From a virus: a stretch of DNA of 29,532 bases. Under the pieces are notes generated by a model. That model saw nothing but the letters and a program-made list of their open reading frames with translations, did not search any database and was not told the DNA's origin. The stretch is from the IMG/VR virus record IMGVR_UViG_3300037246_001850, positions 1 to 29,532 of that record. One strand, 5' to 3'. Made by a program: the position numbers and the translations under genes. Positions 29,155-29,532 of this stretch are shown here, piece by piece; the stretch's first letter is position 1; every line of letters starts with the position of its first letter.

Positions 29155-29532
29155 GCGAGGAGTCCTCGGAGGAACTCGATGTTGTGCTTGACCGTGTCGT
29201 CCTGTTCTTTTGTTATTCCCGTTAGACCGAGGAGGTCCTTCGACGCGATCGGAGCAGCGCGGAGAGACTTGATGTCACCATTCGTGAACGCTCGTCCGAG
29301 CAACCCCCATTTGATCGGCTTTGATGTGTCAACGGAGAACGTAATAGCTTCCAGCCGAGGATCGTCTGCAAGCCAGCGCCAACCGAGGAGCTCGTGGAAG
29401 GAGGACATGCCGAGGAGATGGATTCGAGTCCATCCCGGAAGCTGTTCGAGGTACCACGTCAGACGGCTTCTCCGGTATGGCAAGCAGAGCATCGCCGCGG
29501 GACGCACCTTCTCGATAAAGGCGAGCCGGTCT
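29151..29532 (-). CDS. C-terminal part of a TGT/DpdA-like protein (5' end outside window)
   Basis: The frame is open to the right edge (upstream of GTG 29507 it reads DRLAFIEKV), so the gene is truncated by the window. Segments LPYRRSRLTWYLEQLPGW, IHLLGMSSFHELLGWRWL and EAITFSVDTSKPIKWGLLG recall phage proteins of the tRNA-guanine-transglycosylase-like (DpdA) family, where an HLLG strand and a later (I/V)-x-S-(I/V)-DTS-x-P motif line the TIM barrel. In phages these enzymes put 7-deazaguanines into DNA and so block host restriction. The end (KHNIEFLRGLLA) fits too. The call is from memory of motifs on a partial protein and is tentative. Confidence 0.45.
   Translation of the reverse strand, partial: DRLAFIEKVRPAAMLCLPYRRSRLTWYLEQLPGWTRIHLLGMSSFHELLGWRWLADDPRLEAITFSVDTSKPIKWGLLGRAFTNGDIKSLRAAPIASKDLLGLTGITKEQDDTVKHNIEFLRGLLA

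Noticed and set aside
1-29532. tRNA, rRNA, insertion sequence or integrase
   Set aside because: No cloverleaf, rRNA-like stretch, transposase motif or terminal inverted repeat was recognised on reading; this was not a computed search.

Overview
The window is part of a tailed double-stranded DNA phage (Caudoviricetes), almost certainly a siphovirus with a long non-contractile tail. It carries a large terminase, a DUF4055-type portal, a Mu-F-type head protein, a scaffold, a P22-type coat protein, head-tail connectors, an HK97-gp10-type protein, a tail terminator, tail tube proteins, a frameshifting tail-assembly chaperone pair, a 1438-residue tape measure and a string of tail/fibre genes. No tail sheath, integrase, repressor, lysis gene, tRNA, rRNA or CRISPR array was seen. 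The host cannot be named from the sequence; strong Shine-Dalgarno sites and frequent GTG/TTG starts show only that it is a bacterium.

Layout, plus strand: (a) 1-787, the end of a Ser/Pro-repeat fibre-like protein and a BppU-N-like protein; (b) 784-8121, head module: terminase, portal, a basic repeat protein, a small MuF-N-like protein, MuF fused to a putative zinc metallopeptidase, a Cys-containing small protein, scaffold and coat, closed by a hairpin terminator at 8132-8172; (c) 8191-10906, a decoration candidate, a small Ala/Lys-rich protein, a DnaT-like connector, then five consecutive small, very basic genes that share the motif GHPFYGNQYV or a decayed form of it; (d) 10906-15013, neck, gp10-like, terminator, zinc ribbon, two related tail tube proteins and the chaperone pair with a canonical -1 slippery heptamer; (e) 14997-23535, tape measure and tail-tip proteins; (f) 23537-28181, an accessory fibre module with a second Ser/Pro-repeat protein and several short fibre-type proteins, visibly richer in GC-ending codons in places. 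On the minus strand, (g) 28121-29532 is a compact, overlapping operon of non-structural genes: a partial TGT/DpdA-like protein, a helix-turn-helix protein, two small proteins (one only 58 residues) and a Cys/His-rich protein.

Genes are tightly packed and mostly overlap by 1-4 bases, which suggests translational coupling. The largest gap is 135 bases (6862-6996), so there is no gene-free stretch over 300 bases.

The best candidate for an undescribed system is the family of arginine/lysine-rich mini-proteins carrying GHPFYGNQYV (one between portal and MuF, five between connector and neck). They look like a set of different cargo domains with one shared tag, possibly a capsid-targeting or assembly tag on protamine-like or membrane-active internal proteins. 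Next in interest are the MuF-metallopeptidase fusion, the paralogous tail tube pair and the scrambled-codon Ser/Pro repeats.
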